A DNA stretch of 64,000 bases from Muscardinus avellanarius (GCA_963383645.1 OY726574.1:57351851-57415850); one strand, 5' to 3'. Counted from the stretch's first letter, positions 24,700-36,528 are shown. Notes: generated from the sequence alone by a model not told the origin. A program made the numbers and translations.

Positions 24700-25110
24700 T
24701 TTTTTGGCAGTACTGGGATGGAACCCAGGGGCATTCTACCTCCAAGCTACACCCCAGCCCTATTTTTTTAATTATTTATTTATTTTGGTGGTACTGGGGT
24801 TCCTGGAAACCCTTCTACCTCCAGGCTACACTCCCAGACCTATTTTTATATTTTTATTTGGAAACAGGGTCTCTTAAGACAGTGCGGCTGGCTTCAAACC
24901 TGCGCGATCCTCCTGTCTCTGCCTCCCAAGTGTGGGGATTACAAGTGTGCGCCACCACACCTGGCTTATTTTTTTATTCTTTATTTTGAAACAGGGTCTC
25001 ACTGAGTTGCAGAGGGCCTCACTAAGTAGCTGAGGCTGTCCACGAACCGCGATCCTCCCGTCTCAGCCTCCCAGATGCTGGGATTACAAGCGTGCGCCAC
25101 CATGCCCAGT
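24700..25110 (-). repeat. Nested reverse SINEs
   Basis: A bulk-type SINE is split: ID half at about 24706-24765, B1 half at about 24967-25110. A hairpin-subfamily SINE (about 24785-24965) sits between, so the hairpin type inserted into the older type. Confidence 0.8.
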
Positions 25111-25495
25111 TAGGATGAATTCATCTGTCAGTCTGTGCCTGGTGGTTGTTCTGGGCAAGTGGTAGCTGGTGACTCATATAAACAAGGTGAGTGTCCTTTG
25201 ACCTCAGCACGGGTGCTCAAAATGGAGTAACTTAGGCCAAACAACTGCTTTTCAAAGTGGAGTAACTGAGCTGTAGGCGCAGCCTGAAAACTGCTACTCT
25301 ACGCATCCCGGACAGTTCTGAGCAGGGCACAGCCAGCCCTCCATGCCACCAGAATATTCGGCGGATGAGGCGGCACACAGGTGGCCGGAGGTCCCTGGGC
25401 CCTGCCAAGGAGGGGCCCATCTCCAGCCAGCCCGCGACAGCCACGTCAGGAAGCTGTGATGTCAAAACTGACCCATCAAGAGGCAAGACGGAGAG
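25111..25495. other. Unique sequence, possibly an old LTR
   Basis: AAAATGGAGTAACTTAGGCC and the related AAAGTGGAGTAACTGAGCTG, about 40 bases apart, recall LTR U3 repeats. No terminal TG/CA pair established. Confidence 0.3.
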
Positions 25496-25705
25496 CCAGG
25501 CGCGGCGGTGCACACTTGTGATCCCAGCATCCAGGAGGCTGAGACAGGAGGATCGCAGTTCACGGACAGCCTCAGCTACTTAGTGAGGCCCTCTGCAACT
25601 CAGTGAGACCCTGTTTCAAAATAAATAAGAAATACAGTTGGGGGTATTGCTCAGAGGTCAAAAGCCCCTGGGTTCCATCCCTAGTATTAAAAAAAAAAAA
25701 CAAAA
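25496..25705 (+). repeat. SINE, full-length dimer
   Basis: Starts GCCAGGCGCGGCGGTGCACA and ends CCATCCCTAGTATT with poly(A). Confidence 0.85.
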
Positions 25706-26795
25706 AATGGGCCAGGGCTGAATGAATGAGGAGGAACGAGGCATATGGATACAATCAAATGATTACAGGGGGATCAGGCCCGGCCCTTTTCAAGGATGCA
25801 AAATAAACATTTCCCCCACTCCTTCCAATTATGGCGACTGAAAATGTTCGTATTCTGCTGACCTTTCCCTTTCGGCACGGACCCATGCTTTCTGCACGCA
25901 GTGTGCCTTCTGTTGTGATTTCTTGCCTCCCGGCCTGCTGCAGGCACTCACCAGTCACCTCCACCACTCCGCCACTTTACGTGTTAGAACAGACTTCCAT
26001 TTTGAAGCTCTTCGGCGGGGCAGTTTTCTTTTATTTGAAAAGATCATAGGATTTAGAAAACACAAGGCTATTGCCCTGCTTTCTTGGCAGCTGGGCGGAA
26101 TTGAAGTAAGCAGCAAACCGAGTTACCTCCCGCTGGGTGGGGCCCAGGTGGGCGGGAGGATGCGGGCTGGGGTGGGCCAGGCTGGCACCCAGCTCGGGCT
26201 CAGCTTTAATACCCAAAGCGAGGCTAGAAATGACCAGAGGGTGCAGGAACCCGCCTTCCGAGAAAGTCCAGATAGAGCCCGGTCGCCTCGCCTACTGCAC
26301 ACGTGCGCCCATTCAGACTGAAAAGCTTCGGGCGCCTGTTAAAACCCAGCCCAAAGCACAGCCCAAAGCCGGTTGCCGTGACTCAGGGCTCCACTAAGGT
26401 AGGTCTAGGGTGAGAGGGAGATTTCCATTCAGTGTAAACCCTTTCTTTTTAAACTTTTGGAATTCAGCCTTGCTTTCCCCATTGAGAACCAAAATATTTG
26501 GTAATCATCCTAACAAAAGAACGTATTTTGCAAGGCTAAAACGGCTCCCAGAATGGGTTTATCCCTTTGCATAAAAAGAATGAAGTCCTACTTAGCACTT
26601 CAGTTTGCTGGAGGTGAATGTGTGGGTAGCTGAGGTTTCCTTACAGAAATGTGAAAGGCAGGCTTTCCCCTGGCTTGCGTCTGGATTGGGAATATTCCCC
26701 AAGGGCACCTGTGGGTGAGTCCCCACTTGGTGACACTTTGGGAGCCCGTGGAAACTTGCAGGTCGTTAGGATGCCCTTAAAGGAATATTGGAGCT
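25706..26795. other. Long SINE-free unique block
   Basis: About 1.1 kb with no SINE, unusual here. AATAAACATTTCCCCCACTC at about 25802 hints at an LTR polyadenylation region. A TGACTCA (AP-1/Maf-like) site lies at 26379-26385. Frames of 72 to 132 codons overlap on both strands and show no domain. Confidence 0.4.
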
Positions 26796-27072
26796 GGGTC
26801 TGGTGGCACACACCTAAAATCCTAATGCTTGGTGTGAGTTTATAATTCAAGAGCTGGGCGTGGTGGCACAAACTTGTAATCCCAGCATTTGGGAGGCCGA
26901 GATGGGAGGTTTGTGGCTCGCCGACAGCCTCAGCTACTTAGTGAGGCCCTTTGCAACTCAGTGAGACTCTGGTTCAAAATAAAGAATAAAAAAGAGGGCT
27001 GGGGTTGTAGCTTGGAATGTAGGATGCCCCTGGGTTCCATCCCCAGTACTGCAAAATAATAATAATAATAAT
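26796..27072 (+). repeat. SINE scrap and full dimer
   Basis: B1 scrap at about 26790-26832. Dimer at about 26852-27052 with an (AAT)n tail. Confidence 0.8.
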
Positions 27073-27460
27073 TTGATCTTTTCAATCAAAAGAAGGGCTT
27101 GACTTGGGCTCCATTTTGTACAACTGACCTTTGTGTAACCTTGTATGTGCTTGTATTTTTGTAAAGATAGTAGTGCCATGGAGACTGAGTGCCAGTATCT
27201 TCTTCAACCAGTGGTGTAAAGGTTGTGAGGCTGCCTTCCCACCAATGAGAACACGAGACAAAGCCCCCCCCCCCTCCCGCGCACTGAAAATAAAACGCCC
27301 AGCCAAGTTTCTGCCATGCTATTTCTGAACACCCATCTCCCTGGCGGCAGGATCCCTATCTGCAGAAAGCAAAATTTACCTCGAGTAGCTTCTTTCAAAT
27401 ATGTGTCCTGGTTTTTTTTTTGTTTTGTTTTGTTTTATGATGCCACTGAAATGGACTTCT
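27073..27460. other. Unique, LTR-like sequence
   Basis: CTCCATTTTGTACAACTGAC and a later AAAATAAAACGCCC suggest a decayed LTR. C-run at about 27266-27276. (TTTTG)n at about 27412-27438. Confidence 0.3.
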
Positions 27461-27632
27461 GACGTTGGGAAGCTGATGCAGGAGGATCACAAGTTCAAAG
27501 CCCATCTCAGCTTAGCAAGGCTCTCAGAACCTAGAAGACCCTGCTTCCAAAGAAAATATAAAAGAGAACTAGGGATATGACCCAGATGTAGGATGCCCCT
27601 GGGTTCCCCAGAACCAAAAAAAAAAAAAAAGG
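27461..27632 (+). repeat. SINE lacking its 5' end
   Basis: Diverged dimer from GGGAAGCTGATGCAGGAGGA to TGGGTTCCCCAGAACC with an A-run. Confidence 0.7.
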
Positions 27633-27744
27633 AATATTGGAACCTTGCCCCTTCTCTTCCTCCCTCTCTGTTTCTTCTTTGATGATTATGATTTGAGCAA
27701 CTTCCACGCACCCCACCGCGACAGCTCTCACTAAGTAGCTGAGG

Positions 27745-27863
27745 CTGGCCTCGCAAAGAAGACAACTGACCGTGTACTGAGCCAACTGTCAACATAAACC
27801 TTTCCTCTTAATTGGTTTATTACCTCAGGTATTTTGTCATAGTAATGGGGAACTGACTAACAC
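27745..27863 (+). mobile_element. MaLR-type LTR 3' end
   Basis: ATAAACCTTTCCTCTTAATT, CTCAGGTATTTTGTCATAG, AATGGGGAACTGACTAACAC is the stereotyped 3' end of ERVL-MaLR (MST/MLT1-like) solo LTRs. Subfamily not resolved. Confidence 0.6.
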
Positions 27864-28559
27864 AGTTACCTAAAGCCAGCACTGAGTCATTCAGGCTTAG
27901 CCCGAAGGGGCTAAGAGGTAAGGCCGTTGGGGTGGAAAGGGGTGGGGGACAGCACCAGTCCTGGGGCTGATCCTCACGCCGCTGGTGAGTGTCATGGGTG
28001 GGGGGGGGGACCACTCACTCTCTGGCCTGTAGCTGAGCAGGTAAAGGTATAGAGAAGAGAGAGTTCAGGATAAAGTTTGGGGGGAGAAGGTCACAAGTTC
28101 AGTTTTGAACTCTTTGGATTCCAGGTGCTTGGTGTCCTTCTAGCCCACATTAAATCCAGAAAGTAAATACCGCAAGCGGGGTGGTAGAAGTGAAGAGAAG
28201 GCAGTCTCAGCAAGAGAAAGGGCTGGAGATGCCCATTGCTTCAGTGAAAGAAAGGTGTCCGTCGACTTGACGCCAGCTTACTGGGACCATTTCAGGAGAG
28301 GAGTCTTAAAAGAAACCAGACTGTAAGCACTGAGGGAGAAAAGGGGAGGTCGGGGAGGGTTTTGTTGGGAGCGCTTGATGCATAGATACCTCCGTCAAGG
28401 GTGCTCACTGGGGCTGGAGTTGAGGGGCCTCCCGGATGATAGGCTTCCAGGGATTACACTGGGGAGGTTCTGGGCAAATCAGGTGGTCATCCTGAGGCAG
28501 GATAGGAGAAATAAAATAGTAGGTAGAAAGGAGACGAATTAGGAAGAAAACAAAATATT

Positions 28560-28560
<1 letters not shown>
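27864..28560. other. Unique SINE-free block
   Basis: About 700 bases, purine-leaning on +, with a G-run at 28001-28010. No gene recognised. Confidence 0.35.
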
Positions 28561-28561
<1 letters not shown>

Positions 28562-28590
<29 letters not shown>

Positions 28591-29012
28591 GGTGGTACTG
28601 GGATTCCTGGAAGCCCTTCTACGTCCGGGCTACGCTCCCAGACCTATTTTTATATTTTTATTTGGAAACAGGGTCTCTTAAGCCAGCGAGGCTGGCTCCG
28701 AACCAGCGCGATCCTCCCGTCTCCACCTCCCAAGCGCAGGGATTACAAGCATGCGCCACCACGCCCGGCAATATTGTTGTTTTTTAATTTTTAATTTAAT
28801 TTTATTTTGCAGTACTGGGGATGGATTCCAGGGGCATTCTACCTCGGAGCTACACCCCCAGCCTTATTTTTCTTTTTATTCTTAATTTTGAAACAGAGTC
28901 TCACTAAATTGCAGAAGGCCTCACTAAGCAGTTGAGGCTGTCCAAAAGCTGTGATCCTCCTGTCTTAGCCTCCCAAGTACTGGGATTACAAGCCTGCGCC
29001 ACCACATTTGGT
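28562..29012 (-). repeat. Two reverse SINEs of different subfamilies
   Basis: Hairpin-subfamily copy at about 28590-28768 (tail (TTTG)n), then a bulk-type dimer at about 28811-29012. ACAAAATATTG before and GGCAATATTG after the first hint at its target duplication. Confidence 0.8.
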
Positions 29013-29039
29013 TGGGAAAATACTGTTTTAAAATCTAGA

Positions 29040-29250
29040 AACTGGCTAGGCGTGGAGGCTGAGACGAGGATCACACAGGTTCATTGCCAGCCTCAACTAC
29101 TTAGTGAGGCCCTCTGCAACTTAGTGAGACCCTGTTTCAAAATAAAAAATAAAATAGAGCTAGAGGTGTAGCTTGGAGGTAGAATGCCCCTGGGTTCCAC
29201 CCCCAGTACCACACACACACATACAAAACAAACAAAAACAAAGATTTTCA
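29040..29250 (+). repeat. SINE with truncated B1 half
   Basis: Short B1 5' part, complete linker and ID half, (CA)n tail at about 29210-29222. Confidence 0.75.
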
Positions 29251-29282
29251 GGGAAGATCAAAAAAGTATCTCAGTGATGAAT

Positions 29283-29398
29283 TTTATTTCAGTTTTGGAA
29301 TCCAGCCTCCAAACTGTGACCTAAAAAAAAAACTACATTCCTTATAAGTTATCCGGACTCCGGCATTTTGTTATAGCAATGGCAAATTAACTAGTACG
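29283..29398 (+). mobile_element. MLT1/MaLR LTR 3' end
   Basis: TCCAGCCTCCAAACTGTGAC, TTATAAGTTATCC, TTTTGTTATAGCAATGGCAA, ACTAGTACG is the MLT1-type LTR end. It is old and lacks a partner. Confidence 0.6.
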
Positions 29399-29624
29399 CC
29401 CCTCATTCCTGTCGTGACCCACAGTTGTCCATAGTTGTTCCCACTAACTCAGTTAAAAAAAAAAAAAGAAAAAACAATTCACACTATTATTGGGCATAAA
29501 GTCAATCAGAAAAATATTCTATTTCAAATATCTCAAATATTCTATTTTCCACTTGCAAAACGTATTCCATAAAAAAAGTTATCCATCTCTAATGACAGTT
29601 TAACTCATTTGAAAAACCTGCACG

Positions 29625-29948
29625 AGCTGGGCCTGGTGACCAGGACTTGAGAGTGCCTGGGAGGCTAAAATTGGAGAATGTCAGAATTGAGGACAGCCTC
29701 GCCAATGTAGAGACTCTCGGTAACCTAGCAAAACTCTGTTTCAAAACAAAAACTTAGCCAGGTGTGGTGACACACGCTTGTAATCCTGGGATTTGGGGGG
29801 CTGAGACAGGAGAATTACAGGTTCTTAGCCAGCCTCAGCTATTTACTGAAGCCCTCTGCAATTTAGTAAAAACTTGTTTCAAAATAAAGAATAAAAAATA
29901 GGACTGGAGGTGCAGCTCAGAGGTAGAATACCCCTGGGTTCCACCCCC

Positions 29949-29999
<51 letters not shown>
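29625..29999 (+). repeat. Two SINEs and a (CA)n tract
   Basis: Degenerate B1 half at about 29625-29750, dimer at about 29757-29952, (CA)n at about 29953-29999. Confidence 0.8.
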
Positions 30000-30001
<2 letters not shown>

Positions 30002-30648
30002 TGTCCTAGTCTTTGTTTTGCCTCATGCACAGAAATCCCCATTTCAGGAAAATGGGTGGTACCCTAGACCAGCAGGTGCAGCAGCGGCCAAAGGAGCCGC
30101 TGAGGCCTGAGCAGCAGAGCCGCAGGGTGACTGGAGCCCAGGGTCCCCCTTGGTCCGGGCCAGCATCAGCGTCTGGCCTGATTGTCACTCTAGAGCCAGA
30201 TGTCCTTCTGTGTCAGCCTGAAGTCCCCCCTCCAATTAGGAGCCTTCTGCCTTGCTCCCACCACTCCATGTTTGGACTTGGTGGAGATGCTGGTGCAGTT
30301 TCTTACCAGGTCTTTCCTGTTCACCAGGACACGGCGTGAAGTTTTCACCCCATGGGTTTGTAGCGAGCCCTGACCTCAAGTGTCCAAGGACGGGGCAGGG
30401 TCTGGGGACGGGGCCGTGGAGACCGCAGCCTCTCCCGGCGCCCAAGGCCATATCCGCTTCCTCAGCCCGCGCTAAGGCTTTGCTCAGTCCCCACGGGTGC
30501 CCGCAGAGGGCGTCTGCTCCGGGTAGCCGGGCCCAGAGCAATGGAGGGCGGCCGGGGCCTGAACGCTCAAACTCGGGGCTGGTACCTCAGCAGCAGCTCC
30601 ATGTGCCCGGTGTGTGCCAGCCACTCCCTTTGGAAGAGGAGCCAATTT

Positions 30649-30652
<4 letters not shown>
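30000..30652. other. GC-rich unique block
   Basis: SINE-free, with overlapping open frames: 30013-30339 (+, 108 codons), 30252-30761 (+, 169 codons) and 30236-30541 (-, 101 codons). The high GC explains the open frames. No domain recognised. Confidence 0.4.
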
Positions 30653-30698
<46 letters not shown>

Positions 30699-31795
30699 TG
30701 TTACTGGGGACTGAACCCCCAGAGGCGTTCTACTTCCAAGTTACACCCCAGCTCTTTTTAAGTTTTATTGATTGATTGATTCATTCATTCATTCATTCAT
30801 TCATTCACTCACTGCAGTACTGGAGATGGAACCCAAGGCCTTCTGCCTCCGACCTCCACCCCCAGCCCTATTTTTTATTCTTTATCTTGAAACAGGGTCT
30901 CGCTAAATTGCAAAGTAGCTGAGGCCGCCCGTGGTGAACAGCGATCCTCCTGTCTCAGCCTCCCAGATGCTGGGATTACAAGCGCGCATCACTCCCGCCT
31001 CTTATTTTATTTCTAAATGGGGTCTCACTAAGTTGCTGAGGCTGGCCTCGAACCTGTGATCCTCTTGTCTCAGCTTCCCAAGTGCTGGGATTGCACGCAT
31101 GTGCCACCACGAAATTTTAAGAGAAACCCATTTCAGCTGCTGCTTTTTCCCTAAAGTATCTGTGCTCAAATCTACAACCCTCTTGCATTTACTTGAACTC
31201 AGAGGTATTCTGCCTCCAAGCTACACCCTCAGCCCTATTATTTATTTATTTATTTATTTATTTATTGCGGTGTTGGGGATTGAACCCAGGGGCATTCTAC
31301 CTCCAAGCTATACCCCCAGCCCTATTTTTTTTTTTTTTTTTTTTTTTTGGTGGTACTGAGGTTCCTGGAAACCCTTCTACCTCCAGGCTACACTCCCAGA
31401 CCCATTTTTATATTTTTTTATTTGAAAACAGGGTCTCTTAAGCCAGTGAGGCTGGCTTCGAACCTGCGCAATCCTCCTGTCTCCGCCTCCTAAGCGCGGG
31501 CATTGTAAGCGTGCACCACCATGCCCAGCCCCAGCCCAATTTTTTATTTTTTATTTTGAAACAAGTTCTCACTAAGTTGCAAAGGGCCTCACTAAGTAGC
31601 TGAGGCTGGCTGTGAACTGCGATCCTCCTGCCTCAGCCTCCCAAATGCTGGGATGACAAGCGTGCGTCGGGACACCTGGCTTATATTTTATTTTGAAACA
31701 GGGTCTCACTAAATTGCTGAGACTAGCCTCCAGCCTGAGATCCTCCTGCCTCAGCCTCCCCAGTGTTAGGACTCCAGATCTGTGCGCCCCAGGGC
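30653..31795 (-). repeat. Dense run of reverse SINEs with microsatellite tails
   Basis: (GT)n at 30653-30697 leads into an ID half (30698-30760). (ATTC)n at 30770-30812 leads into a dimer (30817-30995). Further pieces at about 31000-31112, 31190-31240, 31268-31325, 31346-31530 (hairpin subfamily) and 31535-31790. (TTTA)n at 31238-31266. Confidence 0.8.
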
Positions 31796-32165
31796 TGAAA
31801 TGATAACATTTCCTCCATTCTGAGACCTTCCACATTTCTGTGACTAGGTAGAGCTCAGTACTGACCCACATAAAAGGAGAGGGAAACACAGCAGGCATGA
31901 AAAATAGGACTGAAAGCTGAAAAGAACACCCGAGTCCTCCCGCAGTCCCCTCCTCCTTCGGCACCGTTGGGTTTTCTCTGATCTCTAGGACATGACGAGA
32001 GGTCAAGCACAAAGAAACCATAAAAAGAGAAGCCTGGAAGACTTTTCCCTTAAAAGAGGCGCGTTACACAGATCTTTCACACACTAATTTTAGAAAGAAC
32101 ACAGTGAACAAGGAAGATAGAATAAAAGATAGTAAGAGAGGTTTTTTTCTTTTTTAATAAAATAA
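31796..32165. other. Unique sequence
   Basis: No gene or transposon recognised. Confidence 0.35.
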
Positions 32166-32297
32166 AATACCGGGTGTAGTGGCGCATGCTTGTAATCCCC
32201 GCGCTTGGGAGGCTGAGACAGGAGGATCACAGGTTCGAAGCCAGCCTCAGCTACTTAGTGAGGCTCTCGGCAACTCAGTGAGACCCTGTTTCTTTTC

Positions 32298-32356
<59 letters not shown>

Positions 32357-32749
32357 TGTGTGTGTGTGGTACTGGGGTTCCTGGAAGCCCTTCTACCTCC
32401 GGGCTACTCTCCCAGACCTATTTTTTATACTTTTTTTATTTGGAAACAGGGTCTCTTAAGCCAGCGCGGCTGGCTTCAAACCAACATGATCCTCCTGTCT
32501 CTGCCTCCCAAGCGCCGGGATTACAAGCGTGCGCCACCATGCTTGGCTAGTGAGACCCTGTTTCTAATAAAATATAAAATAGGGCCAGGCATGGTGGCAC
32601 ACGCTTGTAATCCCTGCGCTTGGGAGGTGGAGACAGGAGGATCGTGCCAGCAGGCTAGTTTAAAAGACCCTTGTTTCCAAATAAAAAGTATAAAATAGGT
32701 TTGGGAGTGTAGCCCAGAGGTAGAAGGGCTTCCAGGAACCCCAGTACCA

Positions 32750-32828
<79 letters not shown>

Positions 32829-32830
32829 GT
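32166..32830. repeat. Head-to-head SINEs around (TTTC)n, then A-run/(TA)n
   Basis: Forward B1 half at about 32168-32292, (TTTC)n at 32296-32357, reverse hairpin-type SINE at about 32364-32549, then the forward linker and ID scrap (about 32550-32585): a SINE inserted into a SINE. A forward hairpin-type copy at about 32584-32752 ends in A-run plus (TA)n at 32753-32825. Confidence 0.8.
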
Positions 32831-32974
32831 CTGGGAGCGTAACCCAGAGATAGCCCCAGTACCACCACCGCCCCCCAAAATTTAGAGAGTAATGTAGATA
32901 TTCCACAACTTAAAACAGGGTTATATTCTGATAGTTCCATTAAAAACTGGGAAGATCATAAGTCAAAATACATT

Positions 32975-33195
32975 TAATAGAGCCGGGTATGGCGGCGCAC
33001 GCTTGTAATCCCAGCATTCGGGAGGTTGAGACAGGAGGATTGTGATTCTCGGCCAGCCTCAGCTACTTAATGAGGCCATTTGCAACTCAGTGAGACCCTG
33101 TTTCAAAAAATAAAAGAATAGGGCTGGGGGTGTAGTTTGGAGATAGAATGTCCCTGGATTCTATCCCTAGTACCGCAAAAAAAAAAAAAAAGTGC
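32975..33195 (+). repeat. SINE, full-length dimer
   Basis: Body at about 32981-33176 with an A-tail. AGTCAAAATACATTTAATA before and AAAGTGCATTTAATATA after suggest target duplication. Confidence 0.8.
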
Positions 33196-33254
33196 ATTTA
33201 ATATAACTACCAAACATCATAACATAACTTACCCTACTTAACAATCTCAGAACA

Positions 33255-33333
33255 CTTTTATTTATTTATTTTTGTGTGTGATACTGGGGATGGAACCCAG
33301 GGACATTCTACCTCTGAGCTACATCCCCAGCCC

Positions 33334-33364
<31 letters not shown>

Positions 33365-33475
33365 TTCATTTGCAGGTCTGGGGATGGAACCCAGGGACAT
33401 TTGACCTCCAAGCTACACCTGCCCTATTTTTTATTCTTTATTTTGAAACAGGGTCTCACTGAGTTGCAAAGGCAG
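33255..33475 (-). repeat. Reverse SINE pieces with (TTTA)n
   Basis: ID half at about 33272-33334, (TTTA)n at 33335-33368, second ID half plus linker at about 33372-33474. Confidence 0.75.
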
Positions 33476-33702
33476 GTGAACTCTGGAAGCGGGTGGAAAA
33501 GGCAGCCCAGGAGGACCTTGACAGTCATGGGGCAGCGGGGTAGTGAAGCCCCTGCTCACGCATTTTTCCTTATAGCCAGCATTTGGAGGTGAAGAAGCCA
33601 GTAACACAGTAAGTCCAACAGACAAAACAATAGCCACAGAACAGTCAAAACAGAAGCAACAAAAGCTGGCTCTCTCTAGTCAAAGAGCCAGATAACCAGA
33701 AA
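33476..33702. other. Unique sequence
   Basis: Short unique spacer, no gene. Confidence 0.3.
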
Positions 33703-33705
33703 GGA

Positions 33706-33751
<46 letters not shown>

Positions 33752-33950
33752 GCTGGGGATTGAAGCCAGGGGTGTTCTACCTCTGAGCTATACCCCTAGC
33801 CCTATTCTTATTTATTTATTTATTTATTTATTTGTGGTACTGGAGATGGAACCCAGGGGCATTTTACCTCCGAGCTACACCCCCAGCCCTATTTTTTATT
33901 CTTTATTTTGAAACAGGGTCTTACTGAATTGCAAAGGGCCTCATAAAAAT
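33703..33950 (-). repeat. (GT)n and reverse SINE pieces
   Basis: (GT)n at about 33707-33750, ID half at 33751-33805, (TTTA)n at 33810-33832, ID half plus linker at about 33834-33945. Confidence 0.8.
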
Positions 33951-33964
33951 TTAATTTTTTAAAT

Positions 33965-34300
33965 TTTGAAGCTGGGTATGGTGATGCATGCTTGTAATCC
34001 CAGTACTTGGGAGGCTGAGACAGGAGGATCTGGGTTAGTGGCCAGCCTCAGCTACTTAGGCCCTTTGCAACTCAGTGAGACCCTGTTTAAAAACAAAAAC
34101 TAGAAAATCGGGTTGCGGGTGTAGTGTGGAGGTAGAATGCCCCTGGGTTCAACAAAAAAAAAAAGGAAAGTTTTGAAACAGGGTCTCACTACATTGTGGA
34201 GGGCCTCTAAATTGCTGAGGCTGGCCTGGAACAAGCAATCCTTCTGTCTCGGCCTCCCAAATACTCAGATTTAGCAGGCATGTGCCACCATGCCCAATCA
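33965..34300. repeat. Forward dimer then reverse B1 half
   Basis: Forward copy at about 33970-34165. Reverse B1 half at about 34172-34300. Confidence 0.75.
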
Positions 34301-34690
34301 GGACAGAGAACACATTTGGATAACAGTTACTCTAGTTCAGCCAAACACCATTAAAAATTAAAAAAAAATAAATAAACAAACAAATACTGGTCCTGTCTCC
34401 CAAACCCACTAGCAAAGGCTCAGTGGGCGCTAAGACTGATACCATCTACCCCTGCCAGGTTGACAGAGGACACCTGACTCCCCCAATCGATTGGTATCTA
34501 AGAAGGCCCACCAGAGGCTCGGGACTTTCCCAACCACCCAGAAGCCCTGCTATCAGCAGAGGCCACACGGGGAGGAGGAATGAGGTGCTTCTAGCCAACA
34601 AGGCTGGCACGAGTGGACACTTGGTGGTGACCCAGAGCTCCCGCCACTGCTCGGCTATAGTGAGGAATCCATGTCTCAAGTACTCAGGAA
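34301..34690. other. Unique sequence
   Basis: One 98-codon frame spans into the next SINE. No domain, no gene call. Confidence 0.35.
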
Positions 34691-35105
34691 CCAATGGGCG
34701 TGGTAGCGTGCACCTGTAATCCTAGTACTTAGGAGGCCGAGACAGGAGGATCGAAGGTTTGTGGACAGCCTCAGCAATTTAGCGAGGTTCTCAGCAACTT
34801 AGACTCTGTTATTCAAAAAATAAAAAGGAGCTGGGTGCGGTGGTGCACGCTTGTAATCCCAGCATTCGGGAGGCTGAGACTGGAGGATCGTGGTTCGCGG
34901 ACAGCCTCAGCTACTTGGTGAGGTCCTTTGCAACTCAGTGAGACCCTGTTTCAAAATAAAAAATAAAAAAATAGGGCTGGGGGTGTAGCTCAGAGGTGGA
35001 ATGCCCCTGGGTTCCATCCCCAGTCGGGCAAAAACGGAGAGGGTCTGGGGGCGTAGCTCAGACCATTTTCCTGGGTTCAATTCCCAGGACCAAACTACAC
35101 CCCCA
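34691..35105 (+). repeat. Forward SINEs
   Basis: B1 half at about 34691-34822, dimer at about 34828-35030, extra ID half at about 35040-35090. Confidence 0.8.
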
Positions 35106-35383
35106 GCCCTATTTTTTTATTCCTTTTGTGTAAAAGTATGAATGTAGCATGGGCAGCCGGGACACTCATTGCTGGGAGGGGGAAGCGGAGGTGGGAGAGG
35201 CCACCAAGCTCAGTCTGAACGGGTGCCATTTCCAATATGTTCCACGGAAAAAAAATTGTATTGACAAAGAAAGACACTTCGAAAACATTAAGTTGATTTT
35301 AAAAAGTAGAAAGCTCAAGCTTTAGTATTTAGGGCTACATATTTGGATAATAAAAATATAAAGAAACAAGAGAATAGAGCTAT
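35106..35383. other. Unique sequence
   Basis: No gene recognised. Confidence 0.3.
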
Positions 35384-35625
35384 CCAGATGTGGGACTGCA
35401 CGCCTGTAATCTCAGTATTTGAGAGGCTGAGGCAGGAGGACCATAGGTTCAAGGACGGCCTCAGCAACTTAGCAAGGCTGTCAGCAACCTAATGAAACCA
35501 TTTCAAAAGAGAAAATGAAAAAGAATGGGAATGTGTCTTGGAGGTAGAATGCCCCTGGGTTCAAACCCTAGAACCATACACACACACACGCACACGCACA
35601 CATGCACGCACACATGCACACACAC
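35384..35625 (+). repeat. Diverged SINE with (CA)n tail
   Basis: Dimer at about 35380-35575, then complex (CA)n at 35578-35627. Confidence 0.75.
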
Positions 35626-35709
35626 TCTCAAAAGGAAACTAATTTAACATCAGATTTATCATAAAATGGTGAATAAAAGAAGTTCTCTAAACAGACTAGA
35701 AATTATTAT

Positions 35710-35710
35710 T

Positions 35711-35745
<35 letters not shown>

Positions 35746-35930
35746 TTGGGTGGTACTGGGTTTTCTGGAAACCCTTCTACCTCTGGGCTACACTCCCAGA
35801 CCTCTTTTATATTTTTATTTGGAAACAGGGTCTCTTAAGCCAGCACGGCTGGCTTCGAACCTGCGCGATCCTCCTGTCTCCGCCTCCCAAGCGCGGGGAT
35901 GACAAGCGTGCCCACCACGCCCGGCTCTAG
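35710..35930 (-). repeat. Hairpin-subfamily SINE with (TTTA)n tail
   Basis: (TTTA)n at 35712-35748, body at about 35750-35926. CTAGAAATTATTAT on both sides (about 35696 and 35927) is a 14-bp target duplication. Confidence 0.85.
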
Positions 35931-36312
35931 AAATTATTATTATTACTATTACTATTTTATTTGGTACTGGGGATTGGGCGGAGCCCAGAGCGGACCCCAA
36001 TAGGTAAATGAACCAGGAAATGAATAAGTAAATGGCCAATCACATCTTACACAGATACACATAAAATAAATAGTAGGAAATATAAAGATCACTGGGTACG
36101 AGTTGCTAATATTTTATTGAACAAAAATATTTCTTACGAAGCTAAAACCTGAAAGTAGTTAAATATATGACAGACCTGAAAACCTGTGTGACTATATATT
36201 TTACTCTTCTTCTCAGAAGCCATCTCTGATTACGTAAATTGATCTTCTATTTGGTACTTAAATTGGTAGAGATGTTACACATTATATATTTTTTTTCCTT
36301 TTTTTCTTTTTG
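35931..36312. other. AT-rich unique sequence
   Basis: No gene. A small SINE tail-like scrap (GGTACTGGGGATTGGGCGGA) lies at 35962-35981. Confidence 0.35.
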
Positions 36313-36520
36313 CAGTACTGGAGATAGAACCCAGGGGCATTCTACCTCTGAGCTATATTCTACCCCCAGCCCTATATTTTAGTCTTGATTTTGAGACAGG
36401 GTCTCACTGAGTTGCAGAGGGCCTCACTAAGTAGCTGAGGCTGTCCGTGAATCTGGATCCTCCATTCTCAGCCTCCCGAATGCTGGGATGACGAGCGTGC
36501 GCCACCACGCCTGGTACACA
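36313..36520 (-). repeat. SINE, full-length reverse dimer
   Basis: TACACATTATAT before (about 36278) and TACACATTATAT after (about 36516) form a target duplication. Confidence 0.85.
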
Positions 36521-36528
36521 TTATATTT

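Noticed and set aside
24471..24989. 172-codon + frame
   Set aside because: The second half is reverse SINE sequence and the first half shows no domain; chance read-through in a GC-rich patch.
30252..30761. 169-codon + frame in the GC-rich block
   Set aside because: It runs into (GT)n and a SINE, overlaps a 101-codon - frame, and shows no family signature.
32521..32940. 139-codon frame on - with a hydrophobic stretch
   Set aside because: The stretch is poly(A)/(TA)n read backwards, and the rest is SINE.
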